This document shows positions 6,779-15,312 of a stretch of DNA of 64,000 bases, one piece after another. Position 1 is the stretch's first letter; each line of letters begins with the position of its first letter. This stretch comes from Paenisporosarcina sp. HGH0030 (GTDB taxonomy: Bacteria; Bacillota; Bacilli; Bacillales_A; Planococcaceae): contig NZ_KE150421.1 in NCBI RefSeq assembly GCF_000411295.1, positions 2,356,329-2,420,328 of the forward strand. Reading direction: 5' to 3'. The notes under the pieces are model-generated. The model had not been told where the DNA came from. It saw nothing but the letters and a program-made list of their open reading frames with translations, and ran no database searches. The position numbers were made by a program, and so were the translations under genes.

Positions 6779-7954
6779 TTAGGCGTAATAGAATGTTTTT
6801 CTCTGCTTAATTGTAAACAATCCTGAAACCACCATTACAACTGCGGAAAGATAAAATGCGTGATTTATTCCAAACCATTCGGCTGTCAAACCGAAAATAA
6901 AAGTTGCGATTCCAAATGAACCAGTCACCAAAACAGATTGAACAGAAAATACATGACCAAGTTGATTAGTATCCGTATGCATTTGCAATAGTGTCAATTG
7001 GGCAATCAGCTGTAATTGACCAAAGACGCCAAGGAACAGTGAAATAACCAGCGCCATCAACGCATAAAATGGAAACAGAAACCACACTGTTAATAGGCTT
7101 GTAAGAAAACAACCAACTCCTATCATCAGATGTGCAGGAATCTTCATTAATTTGGCAAACAAATACCCACCAATCAAAAAGCCACCTGAATAAAATGCGT
7201 TTATATACCCCCACCACGCAGTGCTTTTCTCAATTACTTCGTCAACATAAACATACAGAATGGCGGAAATCCAGACCGCTCCTGCAAATGCTGTCAATGT
7301 ATCTAGCAGCAGTATATTACGAATAGGCTTTATGGAAAAGCTATACTTCCATCCTCCAGAAAGTTGTTGAAATACAGATTGTACATCCTTCTTGATATGG
7401 GGAATCGCTTTAATTCCGTATGTGAGCATCCATGCGAACATATATAACCCGATGGAAACAAGTAAAAGAGTTCCCCCACTATAAAGAGCGACAAAAAATG
7501 CGCCAATCGGCCAACTTACCAGATTGATTGTGTTATCGGAAATGGCTACTAAACTATTAGCCTTAGGCAATTCCGATTTCCCGACCAATTCAGGCAGCAT
7601 GGCTTGTCGGATCGGCGTTGCCCACCCATCCAGGAAGGCGATGACACTGACCAAAATTAGAATCCATAGGATACTTTCTTCTTTACATAAAAAAACGCCA
7701 CTTAAGACAATGATTTTCCCGACCATCGAAAAAAGTAATATTTGACGTAAAGGAAACCGATGCAAAAGAAGTGGGGTTAGATAACTCCCAACCAGCCGTG
7801 AAAAAGTAATGGTTAATGGAATAAGTGTCAGTGTTAATACAGAACCACTCGAGACATAAACCAGTTGTATCAGTCCCACAATATAAAGGACATCCCCACC
7901 ATTGGACATCATCTGACTTACCCATAGAAAATAAAAAGAACGACGGTCGTTCAC
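6779..7954 (-). CDS. MFS transporter, MefA/multidrug-exporter-like
   Basis: A 391-residue integral membrane protein with about 12 hydrophobic helices and a central cytoplasmic loop (around IPHIKKDVQSVFQQLSGGWK). The N-terminus (FYFLWVSQMMSNGGDVLYIV) and the phrase FLDGWATPIRQAMLPELVG belong to the MFS_3-type (Mef/enterobactin-exporter-like) subfamily, which mostly exports drugs or siderophores. The substrate is unknown. The start is a GTG seven bases after GGAGAG. Monocistronic, with its own terminator. Confidence 0.85.
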   Translation of the reverse strand: MNDRRSFYFLWVSQMMSNGGDVLYIVGLIQLVYVSSGSVLTLTLIPLTITFSRLVGSYLTPLLLHRFPLRQILLFSMVGKIIVLSGVFLCKEESILWILILVSVIAFLDGWATPIRQAMLPELVGKSELPKANSLVAISDNTINLVSWPIGAFFVALYSGGTLLLVSIGLYMFAWMLTYGIKAIPHIKKDVQSVFQQLSGGWKYSFSIKPIRNILLLDTLTAFAGAVWISAILYVYVDEVIEKSTAWWGYINAFYSGGFLIGGYLFAKLMKIPAHLMIGVGCFLTSLLTVWFLFPFYALMALVISLFLGVFGQLQLIAQLTLLQMHTDTNQLGHVFSVQSVLVTGSFGIATFIFGLTAEWFGINHAFYLSAVVMVVSGLFTIKQRKTFYYA

Positions 7955-8152
7955 ATGAATCTCTCCTTCACTCTATTCAGTTTATTAGATTGAAAGAAGA
8001 AGTCTTACACTCGTCGCACCCTTTCCCGATTCATACTATTTCCAATAATTTTACAGAAATAAAAATCTCTCTGCAAGAAATGTTTTGAACGCCGTTTCCA
8101 AAAGGAACAAAATTGCATCTATTAAAAGAGATAGAATGGAGGTGAATTCATT

Positions 8153-8566
8153 ATGAATCGCAATATGCCAGGATCAAACTATGGACCAGGATCAAACTAT
8201 GGGCCACGAGGTGTTCAAGGTGTTCAACAAGGCGCACAACCAGGTTATCAACCAGGTGTTCAACCAATTGTATGTCCGCCTTTATGCCGCTATACGGACT
8301 CTTACGTAAAACGTGAAGTTCCTTATATTCAACCATTAATTAATATCAACAGACAGCACATCGTTGACGTTCCTAGAACTTACTACCGGGAGATTAATCA
8401 GAACGTTGTTGTTTCTCCAAGCCAATCGCCTTACGGTGGAAACCCTTACGGAGGAAACCCTAATGGTGGAATGAACCCATACGGTGGAAACCCTTATGGT
8501 GGAATGAACCCATACGGTGGACGCCGATGTGGTTGCGGTGGAAACCCATGTGGTTGTCGCCGATAA
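8153..8566 (+). CDS. CotD-family spore coat protein
   Basis: A 137-residue structural protein of the inner spore coat. The centre holds the CotD core (VCPPLCRYTDSYVKREVPYIQP, then NRQHIVDVPRTYY). The flanks are low complexity: GSNYGPG and Gln/Gly-rich N-terminus, (M)NPYGGNP repeats, and a terminal Cys-Gly-Arg-rich segment (RRCGCGGNPCGCRR) suited to disulfide cross-linking. GGAGGTG precedes the ATG. Expression in the mother cell is expected from the family, but I cannot define a SigK promoter with confidence. Confidence 0.85.
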   Translation: MNRNMPGSNYGPGSNYGPRGVQGVQQGAQPGYQPGVQPIVCPPLCRYTDSYVKREVPYIQPLININRQHIVDVPRTYYREINQNVVVSPSQSPYGGNPYGGNPNGGMNPYGGNPYGGMNPYGGRRCGCGGNPCGCRR

Positions 8567-8664
8567 TTCAAAAGTTTTATTCGTTCTGATGTAAAGTCCA
8601 ATAGTGGGGTCGACAGTCAGACGAATTACTGTACAGAATACTCCTCTTTTTTTCCCCACACAAA

Positions 8665-8700
8665 AACCCCGATGGTCAGTTTATGCTGACCATCGGGGTT
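8665..8700 (-). terminator. Strong terminator between cotD-like and ABC ATPase genes
   Basis: A perfect 15-base-pair stem (AACCCCGATGGTCAG) with a 6-base loop. It ends the leftward ATPase gene (stop at 8707) and could also stop rightward transcription from the coat gene. Confidence 0.9.
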
Positions 8701-8706
8701 TCCCTT

Positions 8707-9429
8707 TTAATCGACTAGTTGAATAAATTGTTTCGTACGTTCATGACTTGGATTTTCAAAGAAAGTAACTGGATCCGCAGACTCAATAATTCGGCCTTCA
8801 TCCAGCATGATGACACGGTCTGCAACTTCACGTGCAAACTTCATTTCATGTGTCACCACAACCATCGTCATACCTTCTTGTGCGAGTTGCTGCATAACGC
8901 TCAGCACTTCTCCAACAAGCTCCGGATCAAGTGCAGAAGTTGGTTCATCAAACAGAAGAACTTTCGGTTCCATTGCAAGTGAACGTGCTATTGCGACACG
9001 TTGCTTTTGTCCACCGGATAATTTGCTCGGATAGACATCTGCCTTGTCAGCCAAGCCTACTTTTTCAAGTAAGCCCTTTGCCAAAGTAACCGCATTTTCT
9101 TTTTTCAACTTCTTCACAATCATTGGTGCTTCAATGATATTTTCAAGCACCGTCATATGCGGGAAGAGGTTGAAATGTTGGAATACCATGCCTACTTCTG
9201 CACGGATATTTGATAATTTATGTTTCTTGGGATCCACCACTTGTCCATCCACCTCGATGGTCCCTTTATTAATTCGTTCTAAAAAATTGAAGCAACGTAA
9301 AAGCGTACTTTTACCGGATCCACTGACCCCGACCAGGACGACCACTTCCGAAGGAGCGACTTCCAGATCAATGCCCTTCAACACTTCCAAATCGCCGAAC
9401 GATTTATGGATATTTGTTCCCTTTAACAT
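8707..9429 (-). CDS. Polar amino-acid ABC transporter ATP-binding protein
   Basis: A 240-residue ATPase of the GlnQ/HisP family. It has Walker [10 protein letters not shown] (about 34-42), Q-loop region [13 protein letters not shown], signature LSGGQKQR, Walker [15 protein letters not shown], and an H-loop (VVVTHEM). It should energise uptake of a polar amino acid or cystine. The upstream partner permease (9445-9678) has lost its 5' half and no binding-protein gene is nearby, so the ATPase is either orphaned or serves another permease. GGAGGGG precedes the ATG. Confidence 0.9.
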   Translation of the reverse strand: MLKGTNIHKSFGDLEVLKGIDLEVAPSEVVVLVGVSGSGKSTLLRCFNFLERINKGTIEVDGQVVDPKKHKLSNIRAEVGMVFQHFNLFPHMTVLENIIEAPMIVKKLKKENAVTLAKGLLEKVGLADKADVYPSKLSGGQKQRVAIARSLAMEPKVLLFDEPTSALDPELVGEVLSVMQQLAQEGMTMVVVTHEMKFAREVADRVIMLDEGRIIESADPVTFFENPSHERTKQFIQLVD

Positions 9430-9444
9430 TTAATCCCCTCCTTC

Positions 9445-9678
9445 TTATTTGTCGACATTCAGTTTATTTTCATACAGTTTTAGTAAATAAGTGATGATCA
9501 TAACCAACACTAGGTAGTATACCCCAACCACTAAAAAGGTTTCCAGAGATTGATAGGACTGCACCGCTCCTCGGTTAGCCAAGGCGAACAGTTCTGGCAC
9601 ACTGATAATATAGACCAATGAAGAGTCTTTCAAGGTGATGATGAACTGATTTCCAAGAGGTGGAATGGAGCGTTTCAA
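9445..9678 (-). pseudogene. 5'-truncated amino-acid ABC permease
   Basis: Only the C-terminal third of a HisM-type permease remains, about 77 residues. It includes the EAA-loop end and last helix: RSIPPLGNQFIITLKDSSL, YIISVPELFALANRGAVQSY, then a hydrophobic helix to KLNVDK. A full permease has about 215-240 residues. The frame is closed by a TGA one codon before the possible TTG start (GGGTGAGCTTTTTTG), and there is no ribosome binding site. The break abuts the terminator of the next gene, which suggests a deletion that joined the two loci. Confidence 0.85.
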
Positions 9679-9681
9679 AAA

Positions 9682-9715
9682 AGCTCACCCGCCGTAATTG
9701 GCAAGTGAGCTTTAA
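9682..9715 (-). terminator. Terminator of the LysM-3D gene
   Basis: AAGCTCAC and GTGAGCTT arms, followed leftward by a T-run. It sits right at the deletion junction of the truncated permease. Confidence 0.8.
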
Positions 9716-9723
9716 TGCTAAGG

Positions 9724-10281
9724 TTATTTTAGAATTTTGATTTTGACTGTTTTACGTCCCCATTTTAATGCACTTGTCTGGTTAGGCATAAACAAATCAA
9801 TCTTATTTCCTTTTATTGCACTTCCTGTATCGCCTGCGACAGCGTATCCGTAGCCTTCTACGTATACTTTTGTTCCAAGCTTGATGACGTGTGGATCAAC
9901 AGAAATTACTTTTAAGTTTGGATTCTTTTTCAAATTAATTCCCGTCGCTGTTATGCCCGAACATCCTCGACAATTTGCTGTGTAGGCAGTTGTCGATACC
10001 ATAAATTCTTTTACCACATTGGCATTCGATCGAGATGGTGTAGATTTTTTAGCAGCAGTTTTAGTGCCGGTTAATTTAAGTTTTTGATTCGGTTTAATCA
10101 TGTCGGACTTTAAACCATTTAAGGATTTGATGGTAGAAACTTTAACATTATAATGTTTGGAAATTTTATATAATGTGTCACCTTTTTTAACCGTGTGCGA
10201 AGAAGCAGCTGCTTCTGAATCATTGGCAAATGTGAAGAGGAACATTAGTACAAAACTTATCACGAAACTAAATTTTTTCAA
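9724..10281 (-). CDS. Secreted LysM plus 3D-domain cell-wall protein (YocH-like)
   Basis: A 185-residue exported protein: signal peptide (1-25, cleavage after SEAAA), one LysM peptidoglycan-binding domain (29-70, HTVKKGDTLYKISKHY), a Lys/Ser linker, and a C-terminal 3D domain with the three aspartates Asp129, Asp151 and Asp162 (SVDP, AGDTG, KIDLF). This is the fold of lytic transglycosylase-like enzymes such as YocH and Sps. It probably remodels the wall. The start is TTG after AAAGGAG. I looked for a WalR box upstream and found no correctly spaced copy. Confidence 0.88.
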   Translation of the reverse strand: MKKFSFVISFVLMFLFTFANDSEAAASSHTVKKGDTLYKISKHYNVKVSTIKSLNGLKSDMIKPNQKLKLTGTKTAAKKSTPSRSNANVVKEFMVSTTAYTANCRGCSGITATGINLKKNPNLKVISVDPHVIKLGTKVYVEGYGYAVAGDTGSAIKGNKIDLFMPNQTSALKWGRKTVKIKILK

Positions 10282-10465
10282 GTTGTTTCTCCTTTATTTC
10301 TCGTTTGTAGAAATAAAAATAACATTTAAACATTACAGATTCATGACAAAACATAGGATGTTTCTTTACAATTTGAGGGTGTTTATATTACTAATGCGAA
10401 ACAAAAGAATTTTCAAAACCAAAAATAAGTAGGTATATTTGTCTATTCCCATCGAAAAATGACGT

Positions 10466-10499
10466 GAAAAAACACTCCAGTCATAAGTCTTCAGGAGTG
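10466..10499 (-). terminator. Terminator of the thioredoxin-reductase-like gene
   Basis: CACTCC (10473-10478) pairs with GGAGTG (10494-10499), followed leftward by six T. The hairpin includes the last codons and stop of the gene. Confidence 0.7.
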
Positions 10500-11416
10500 C
10501 TAAAATCTTCTTTTGTACTTCCTAATATTCCTTCATGAATTAATTCCACATTGACCGCCATTGCAGCCTCGGCACCACTTGCAGCGGCTATGATCAATTG
10601 TGCAGGATAGACATTTGAAGCTTCTCCTGCCACAAATAAACCGTGCACTTTGGTTTTTCCTACCTCGTCCGAATGATGGCCTCCTGTATTGTTTAATTTA
10701 ACACCTAGACGAGTTCCTAATTCACATGCTTGTACAAGCTCCGGTGTCACAAATCCACCCATTCGTGCTATGACTCGTCCATTTTCAAGCTCGATTTTTT
10801 GGAGCTTTCCTTCTATTCCAATAAGAAGTCGGATAGGACTTGTTTCCACTTGGAGCTCAGTCTTTTTAATTTCATTCAATTGACTCTTCGTCATCTCTTG
10901 ACCATTCGTAAATATCACTAGATCTTGAGACCAATTGCGTAATATTTCCGCTGTGTGAAGGGTGTAGTCAATTATGCCAAATAATGCGAGTGGTTGATCT
11001 CGCAATTCCCAACCATCACAATATGGGCAGTTAAAGATACTTTTACCATAAAAGTTCCGGAGGTTTGGGATGTTCGGAAACTTCTCTTTTACACCAGTAG
11101 CCAGAATGACTTTTCGTGTTTTCCACTGTTTCTTCATTTCAGTTTTAACTAAAAACCCATCCTTCTCTTTCGCAATTTCTACAACTTTGTCTCTCAATGT
11201 CTGGATTGTCGGGTAGCGACTGAACTCCTGATGGGCAAGTGCTCTGAATTCTGCCGGTTTTACGCCGTCTCTTGTTATAAAGCCATGCGAGGCGTCCGTT
11301 ACTTTATTGCGTGCCTCATCACTGTCAACCAACACTACATTTCTTCTAGCCCTTCCTAACACCAAAGTGGCATTTAAACCTGCTGGACCTCCCCCAACTA
11401 CTGTGCAATCTATCAT
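10481..11416 (-). CDS. Thioredoxin-reductase-like FAD/NAD(P) oxidoreductase
   Basis: A 311-residue flavoprotein: FAD-binding VVGGGPAGLNA at residues 6-16, redox-active Cys130-Pro-Tyr-Cys133 (CPYCDGWELRDQP), and the C-terminal FAD motif VHGLFVAGEAS. CPYCDGWE is characteristic of the thioredoxin-reductase-like family related to disulfide oxidases such as GliT, not of TrxB itself (CATCDG). The substrate is unknown. It diverges from the cupin gene at 11581; a 26-base palindrome lies between. AGGAGG precedes the ATG. Confidence 0.85.
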   Translation of the reverse strand: MIDCTVVGGGPAGLNATLVLGRARRNVVLVDSDEARNKVTDASHGFITRDGVKPAEFRALAHQEFSRYPTIQTLRDKVVEIAKEKDGFLVKTEMKKQWKTRKVILATGVKEKFPNIPNLRNFYGKSIFNCPYCDGWELRDQPLALFGIIDYTLHTAEILRNWSQDLVIFTNGQEMTKSQLNEIKKTELQVETSPIRLLIGIEGKLQKIELENGRVIARMGGFVTPELVQACELGTRLGVKLNNTGGHHSDEVGKTKVHGLFVAGEASNVYPAQLIIAAASGAEAAMAVNVELIHEGILGSTKEDFSTPEDL

Positions 11417-11495
11417 TCTATTTCTTTCCTCCTAACAAATCTTGTTTAAAGGTCCATTTATTTGTAAACTTCCATTAATAACATTAATCTTTCCT

Positions 11496-11521
11496 TCTTT
11501 TGGTTTAATCAAACCGAAAGA
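11496..11521. promoter_or_regulatory. Palindromic operator candidate between divergent genes
   Basis: TCTTTTGGTTT and AAACCGAAAGA form an 11-base inverted repeat with one mismatch and a 4-base centre. The position, between the divergently read oxidoreductase and cupin genes, suggests that one regulator controls both. The regulator is not in the window. Confidence 0.5.
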
Positions 11522-11580
11522 TTACTTTTTATCTAAACGGGTATTTATCCTATTAACAGCAAACTAAGGGAGGGGTATAT

Positions 11581-12087
11581 GTGATTAATTCTACTTATCA
11601 AGTATTTACGTTTGAAGATGATGGCACGATTCCAAATAATCCACAATTACCGGTTATTTTATATCCCGGTGTATTCAAGCATCATCCAAATGAAATCGAA
11701 CCTACATTTAGATTGAATAATTGGAGAAACAGCTGGATTGATGGTGTCTTTGACTATCATCATTATCATAGCAATGCTCATGAAGTATTAGGAGTTCGCG
11801 CTGGTTCGGCAACATTAAGAATAGGAGGAAAATATGGGGAAACGGTTGAAGTCAGAACCGGTGATGTCCTCGTTTTGCCCGCGGGTACAGGACATAAAAA
11901 GTTAAAGGGTAGTACAGATTTTGAAGTTGTCGGTGCTTACGCAGATGGCAACGAATACAACCTTAAAACCGGTGAACACAATGAAAGACCTCGAGTCTTA
12001 GAAGAAATTAAGCAAGTTAAAGCCCCTTCCATGGATCCCGTGTACGGGAGTCGTGGGCCAGTACTTGATCGATGGATACAAGAATAG
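11581..12087 (+). CDS. yjlB: YjlB-like cupin-domain protein
   Basis: A 168-residue monocupin resembling Bacillus subtilis YjlB. Metal-ligand region WIDGVFDYHHYHSNAHEVLG (His clusters and Glu), second motif GDVLVLPAGTGHKKL. Ends SRGPVLDRWIQE. The enzymatic role is unknown; the family binds a metal in a beta barrel. A GTG start follows GGGAGGGG by 5-6 bases. Divergent from the thioredoxin-reductase-like gene, with a shared palindrome, which suggests a redox- or electrophile-related response (inference). Confidence 0.8.
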   Translation: MINSTYQVFTFEDDGTIPNNPQLPVILYPGVFKHHPNEIEPTFRLNNWRNSWIDGVFDYHHYHSNAHEVLGVRAGSATLRIGGKYGETVEVRTGDVLVLPAGTGHKKLKGSTDFEVVGAYADGNEYNLKTGEHNERPRVLEEIKQVKAPSMDPVYGSRGPVLDRWIQE

Positions 12088-12109
12088 CTAAGAACTTGGA
12101 GCAACCTAA

Positions 12110-12150
12110 AAAAGCATTCATCACGCGAAATTCATGTGATGAATGCTTTT
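12110..12150. terminator. Bidirectional terminator between cupin and kimA
   Basis: A perfect 15-base-pair stem (AAAAGCATTCATCAC) with an 11-base loop, flanked by A/T-rich arms. It serves the rightward cupin gene and the leftward kimA. Confidence 0.9.
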
Positions 12151-12170
12151 ATTCGTAGTAGTTATCTATA

Positions 12171-14006
12171 TTACTTTTTAAAACGATAAGGAACAGTCGT
12201 TACAACTACATCTCTTCGGTAAAGCAAGATGGATCTGATTAGTAAACTTGACTGATTGTGAAGGATATTATGCCACCCTTTTTTCGGAATAAATTGTGGA
12301 ATCAAGACGGTTACACGATGGTTTGATTCATTTGCTTTATATTCCACCGTACTAATAAATTTCGCCAATGGTTGAGTTATGCTTCTATATTGAGAATGCA
12401 AAGTCACAAGCCGAACATCAGGCTGGAATTTTTTCCACTTCTCTTGGAAAATGTGTTCATCTTTTCTCTCAAAAGATACATATACGGCAATGATTTGTGT
12501 TGGATTAAGTGATTTGGCATAGTTTAATGAGTTTTCAACTACATGCGTGACTCCTGCAACCGGCACAATAATGACATTTCCTTCTATTGGCATTGCAGGT
12601 TCACAAGTAGAAATACTTAACTGTTCGCCAACAGAAAGATAATGTTGTTTTATCTTATGGAAGACTAAAACGAGCAGAGGCAAAAAGATTAGAACCGCCC
12701 AAACCTGTCCGAATTTGGTGATGAAGAAAATCATCATGACCGCAAAGCTGATAAATGCCCCGACAAAGTTAGTGATTAGTTTGACCATCCAACCCTTTGG
12801 CTTTTCCCTCATCCATTTAACGAGCATCCCTGTCTGGGATAACGTAAATGGAATAAATACTCCGACTGCATAAAGCGGGATAAGTTGTTCCGTTTGTCCT
12901 TGGAAAACAATGATGAGAAGGATTGAAGTGATTCCTAGTGTGATAATCCCATTGGAATAGCCCAAGCGATCGCCTCTCATTTTGAACATGCTTGGAATGT
13001 ATTTATCATTCGACAGGCTGAATGCCAAAAGCGGAAAAGCTGAATATCCTGTATTAGCTGCCAGTACAAGAATCAAGGCCGTCGTTCCCTGAACGAAATA
13101 ATACATATAGTTTCGCCCAAAAATCTCGGAAGCCATTTGTGAAATCACAGTTTCCTCCACCTTGGGTGAAATTCCATAGAAATAAGCCAGAAAGACGATT
13201 CCGGTGAATAACAAAGCGAGCAATGAACCCATCATCACTAGGGTTTTTGCTGCGTTTTTTGCAGCAGGGTTTTTAAAGTTTGGAATTGAGTTCGAAATGG
13301 CTTCAACCCCGGTTAATGCAGAACTTCCGGATGCGAATGCTCTGAGCAATAGGAATAAAGTAAGACCCGCAACAGGTGTACCGAGCGGTGTATGCAAATC
13401 AGGTGACACATTCCCTGTGATAATGTTGAAAAGACCTACTCCAATCAGAATAAACAAAGCGATAACAAACAAATAGACTGGATACGCGAGAATGGACGCC
13501 GATTCGGTAATACCTCTTAAATTCAAGATGGTAACAAATATAACGAGTACACTGGCAATGGCCACATTATGATCGTGAAGGCTTGGGATTGCTGAAGTAA
13601 TGGCATCGGTGCCTGCCGAAACACTAACCGCTACCGTCAGGATATAATCCACCAACAGCGAGCCGCCCGCAATTAACCCTGCATTTTCACCAAGATTTTC
13701 TTTCGCCACAACATATGCGCCACCACCACGTGGATAAGCAAAAATAATCTGTCTATATGATAAAATAAGTGCCATTAACAGAACAAGGACACCTACTGCA
13801 ATTGGAATCGAATACCAAAACGCGATTGCCCCTACCGAAGCCAATACAATCAAAATCTGTTCCGGTCCATATGCTACAGAAGATAATGCGTCTGAAGAAA
13901 GGATGGCTAAAGCTTTTGTTTTGTTAAGCTTTTGTTCACCTAACTCCGATGATTTTAATGGACGACCGATTAAAAATCTTTTTACTGCCGACAACATGTT
14001 TTCCAC
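12171..14006 (-). CDS. kimA: High-affinity potassium importer KimA
   Basis: A 611-residue APC-superfamily transporter equivalent to Bacillus subtilis KimA (YdaO): twelve helices in the first ~470 residues (SSDALSSVAYGPEQIL near the start is diagnostic) and a cytoplasmic USP-like domain at about 480-611 (NVIIVPVAGVTHVVENSLNY) that binds c-di-AMP in the family. It imports potassium when external potassium is low. The leader holds a ydaO-type c-di-AMP riboswitch with terminator, so the nucleotide should shut off both transcription and transport activity. Confidence 0.92.
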   Translation of the reverse strand: MENMLSAVKRFLIGRPLKSSELGEQKLNKTKALAILSSDALSSVAYGPEQILIVLASVGAIAFWYSIPIAVGVLVLLMALILSYRQIIFAYPRGGGAYVVAKENLGENAGLIAGGSLLVDYILTVAVSVSAGTDAITSAIPSLHDHNVAIASVLVIFVTILNLRGITESASILAYPVYLFVIALFILIGVGLFNIITGNVSPDLHTPLGTPVAGLTLFLLLRAFASGSSALTGVEAISNSIPNFKNPAAKNAAKTLVMMGSLLALLFTGIVFLAYFYGISPKVEETVISQMASEIFGRNYMYYFVQGTTALILVLAANTGYSAFPLLAFSLSNDKYIPSMFKMRGDRLGYSNGIITLGITSILLIIVFQGQTEQLIPLYAVGVFIPFTLSQTGMLVKWMREKPKGWMVKLITNFVGAFISFAVMMIFFITKFGQVWAVLIFLPLLVLVFHKIKQHYLSVGEQLSISTCEPAMPIEGNVIIVPVAGVTHVVENSLNYAKSLNPTQIIAVYVSFERKDEHIFQEKWKKFQPDVRLVTLHSQYRSITQPLAKFISTVEYKANESNHRVTVLIPQFIPKKGWHNILHNQSSLLIRSILLYRRDVVVTTVPYRFKK

Positions 14007-14078
14007 TTCTTTCTTTGATGAGCCGCCGTTTGGACAGCCTTAGATGCACTGCAAATTCCTGTAAAAGAACAACAAAAA

Positions 14079-14114
14079 AGCCCGCTAGGCATAGGGAAAG
14101 AGCCTAGTGGGCTT
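14079..14114 (-). terminator. Expression-platform terminator of the kimA riboswitch
   Basis: AAGCCCACTAGGC and GCCTAGCGGGCTT arms (leftward) with a T-run, between the aptamer and the kimA start. Confidence 0.88.
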
Positions 14115-14131
14115 AATAACATTCTCACTAG

Positions 14132-14282
14132 TTCGTATTTCTCTCTCATAACGCTTACGGAGTTAGCTGTCGGGTTTGGGCTAAAGAGTAGCCCTACCTA
14201 CAATAGTAGGATTCACCCCAAGCGGCAAAGAGAAGCCACAAATAATGGGTTCCCCGTTCCAAATGGATTAAGCGATTTAGAA
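14132..14282 (-). ncRNA. c-di-AMP riboswitch (ydaO-yuaA class) of kimA
   Basis: Leftward strand: AATCGCTTAATCC, then GGAACGGGGAACCCA, TGGGGTGAATCC, GTAGGTAGGGCTACTC, CCCGACAGCTAACTCCGTAAGCG and GAGAG follow in the order and spacing of the ydaO aptamer. High c-di-AMP should favour the downstream terminator (14079-14114) and stop kimA expression. This fits the known control of potassium uptake in Firmicutes. Confidence 0.93.
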
Positions 14283-14296
14283 ATATGAAACTGAAG

Positions 14297-14326
14297 ATTA
14301 TAGTACTCCCATATAAACAACTTGTA
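14297..14326 (-). promoter_or_regulatory. Probable promoter of kimA leader
   Basis: Leftward TATAAT at 14297-14302, 15 bases before the aptamer, with a weak -35 (TACAAG, 18-base spacer). Confidence 0.4.
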
Positions 14327-14471
14327 AATATAAATTTTATATCTTTTTAAAATGTCTTAATTTTGTTAGTTTATGCGTTAAGAAAATATACTCATGCAAC
14401 AATCGTCCATTATTACTTTAAATAACAATATTTTATTGGCCATTATGTTTTAACAGACCCAATAATAAAAA

Positions 14472-14493
14472 GACCAGATACTTTGATCTGGTC
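14472..14493 (-). terminator. Terminator of the CotF-like gene
   Basis: GACCAGAT pairs with ATCTGGTC across a 6-base loop, followed leftward by a T-run, after the stop at 14510. The stretch 14330-14470 is AT-rich with no gene seen. Confidence 0.85.
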
Positions 14494-14509
14494 CATCTTT
14501 TTAATCTTA

Positions 14510-15136
14510 TTAATGAGTTCCCGCGTGTTGGATAGACGATGGTGCATACGAATTCACAATGGCCATCGTGTCTTGTTGTGCAAGTTGTGGCACTTGGTAA
14601 TAATGGTGTTTGTTTTGATAAATGGAAGCTTCATATGCCATTTCAATACAGTTCGGCACCGAGTCTGCAAGTACTCGACGAACTACGGGGTTAGTGGTTT
14701 CTAAGGCAGACATTGCTTTTAAAGAGGCACCTGATTTGTGCACGCCCAGCATGAAGCCTGAGATAATTTCATCTGTTAACTCTGCACCAGATTGAATCGG
14801 TTTCTTCGGTTGCGAAGGTTTTAAACCAAAAATGAAATCATTATCTTGTTTCATCATGTATTTTTGAGTTGTTTTAGACGGATCCATACCTGTTTTAAAA
14901 CATTCTGCTGTAATGTTGTATTCCTCTTGCATGAAGCTGAATTGTCTATCCAACATCGTTAATAATTCCTGATCTTGAATATGAGGACGTAATAAAGTGA
15001 ATTGGTTTAATCCCGCAACAGAAGCAGATAATACTTCATGAACATCAAACAGTTCGTGACCACCATGATTCATTTGTGGCGGCACTGGACCTGTATGCAT
15101 ATTTTCGTGCATTTGACCTTGTGGATTTTGAGTCAT
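14510..15136 (-). CDS. CotF-family spore coat protein
   Basis: A 208-residue protein with a hydrophilic Met/His/Gln-rich start (QMHENMHTGPVPPQMNHGG) followed by a ferritin-like helical domain of the Coat_F family (about 28-190: ELFDVHEVLSASVAGLNQFT, FSFMQEEYNITAECFKTG). Proteins of this family sit in the spore coat. AGGAGG lies before the ATG. Monocistronic. Function beyond coat structure is unknown. Confidence 0.85.
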   Translation of the reverse strand: MTQNPQGQMHENMHTGPVPPQMNHGGHELFDVHEVLSASVAGLNQFTLLRPHIQDQELLTMLDRQFSFMQEEYNITAECFKTGMDPSKTTQKYMMKQDNDFIFGLKPSQPKKPIQSGAELTDEIISGFMLGVHKSGASLKAMSALETTNPVVRRVLADSVPNCIEMAYEASIYQNKHHYYQVPQLAQQDTMAIVNSYAPSSIQHAGTH

Positions 15137-15260
15137 TTATCAATTTCCTCCTTGTTTCATTTAATGTGCATCAGAATTAGTGTGCATCGAAAAGGAGTTT
15201 TTATTCAAAATGAATGGACTATGACACATAAAAACTGAATTTTTTCGAATACTGTAATAA

Positions 15261-15298
15261 AAAACGTGCAGAAGGATTATAAATCCACTGCACGTTTT
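15261..15298 (-). terminator. Terminator of swrC
   Basis: AAAACGTGCAG and CTGCACGTTTT arms around a 16-base loop, just after the stop at 15313. Confidence 0.8.
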
Positions 15299-15312
15299 CG
15301 ATCTATATTTTT

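Noticed and set aside
8450-8560. CRISPR-like or satellite repeats
   Set aside because: They are coding repeats (NPYGG) inside the CotD-like gene.
10282-10480. WalR box upstream of the LysM-3D gene
   Set aside because: TGTAAT and TGTTAT occur but seven bases apart rather than five.
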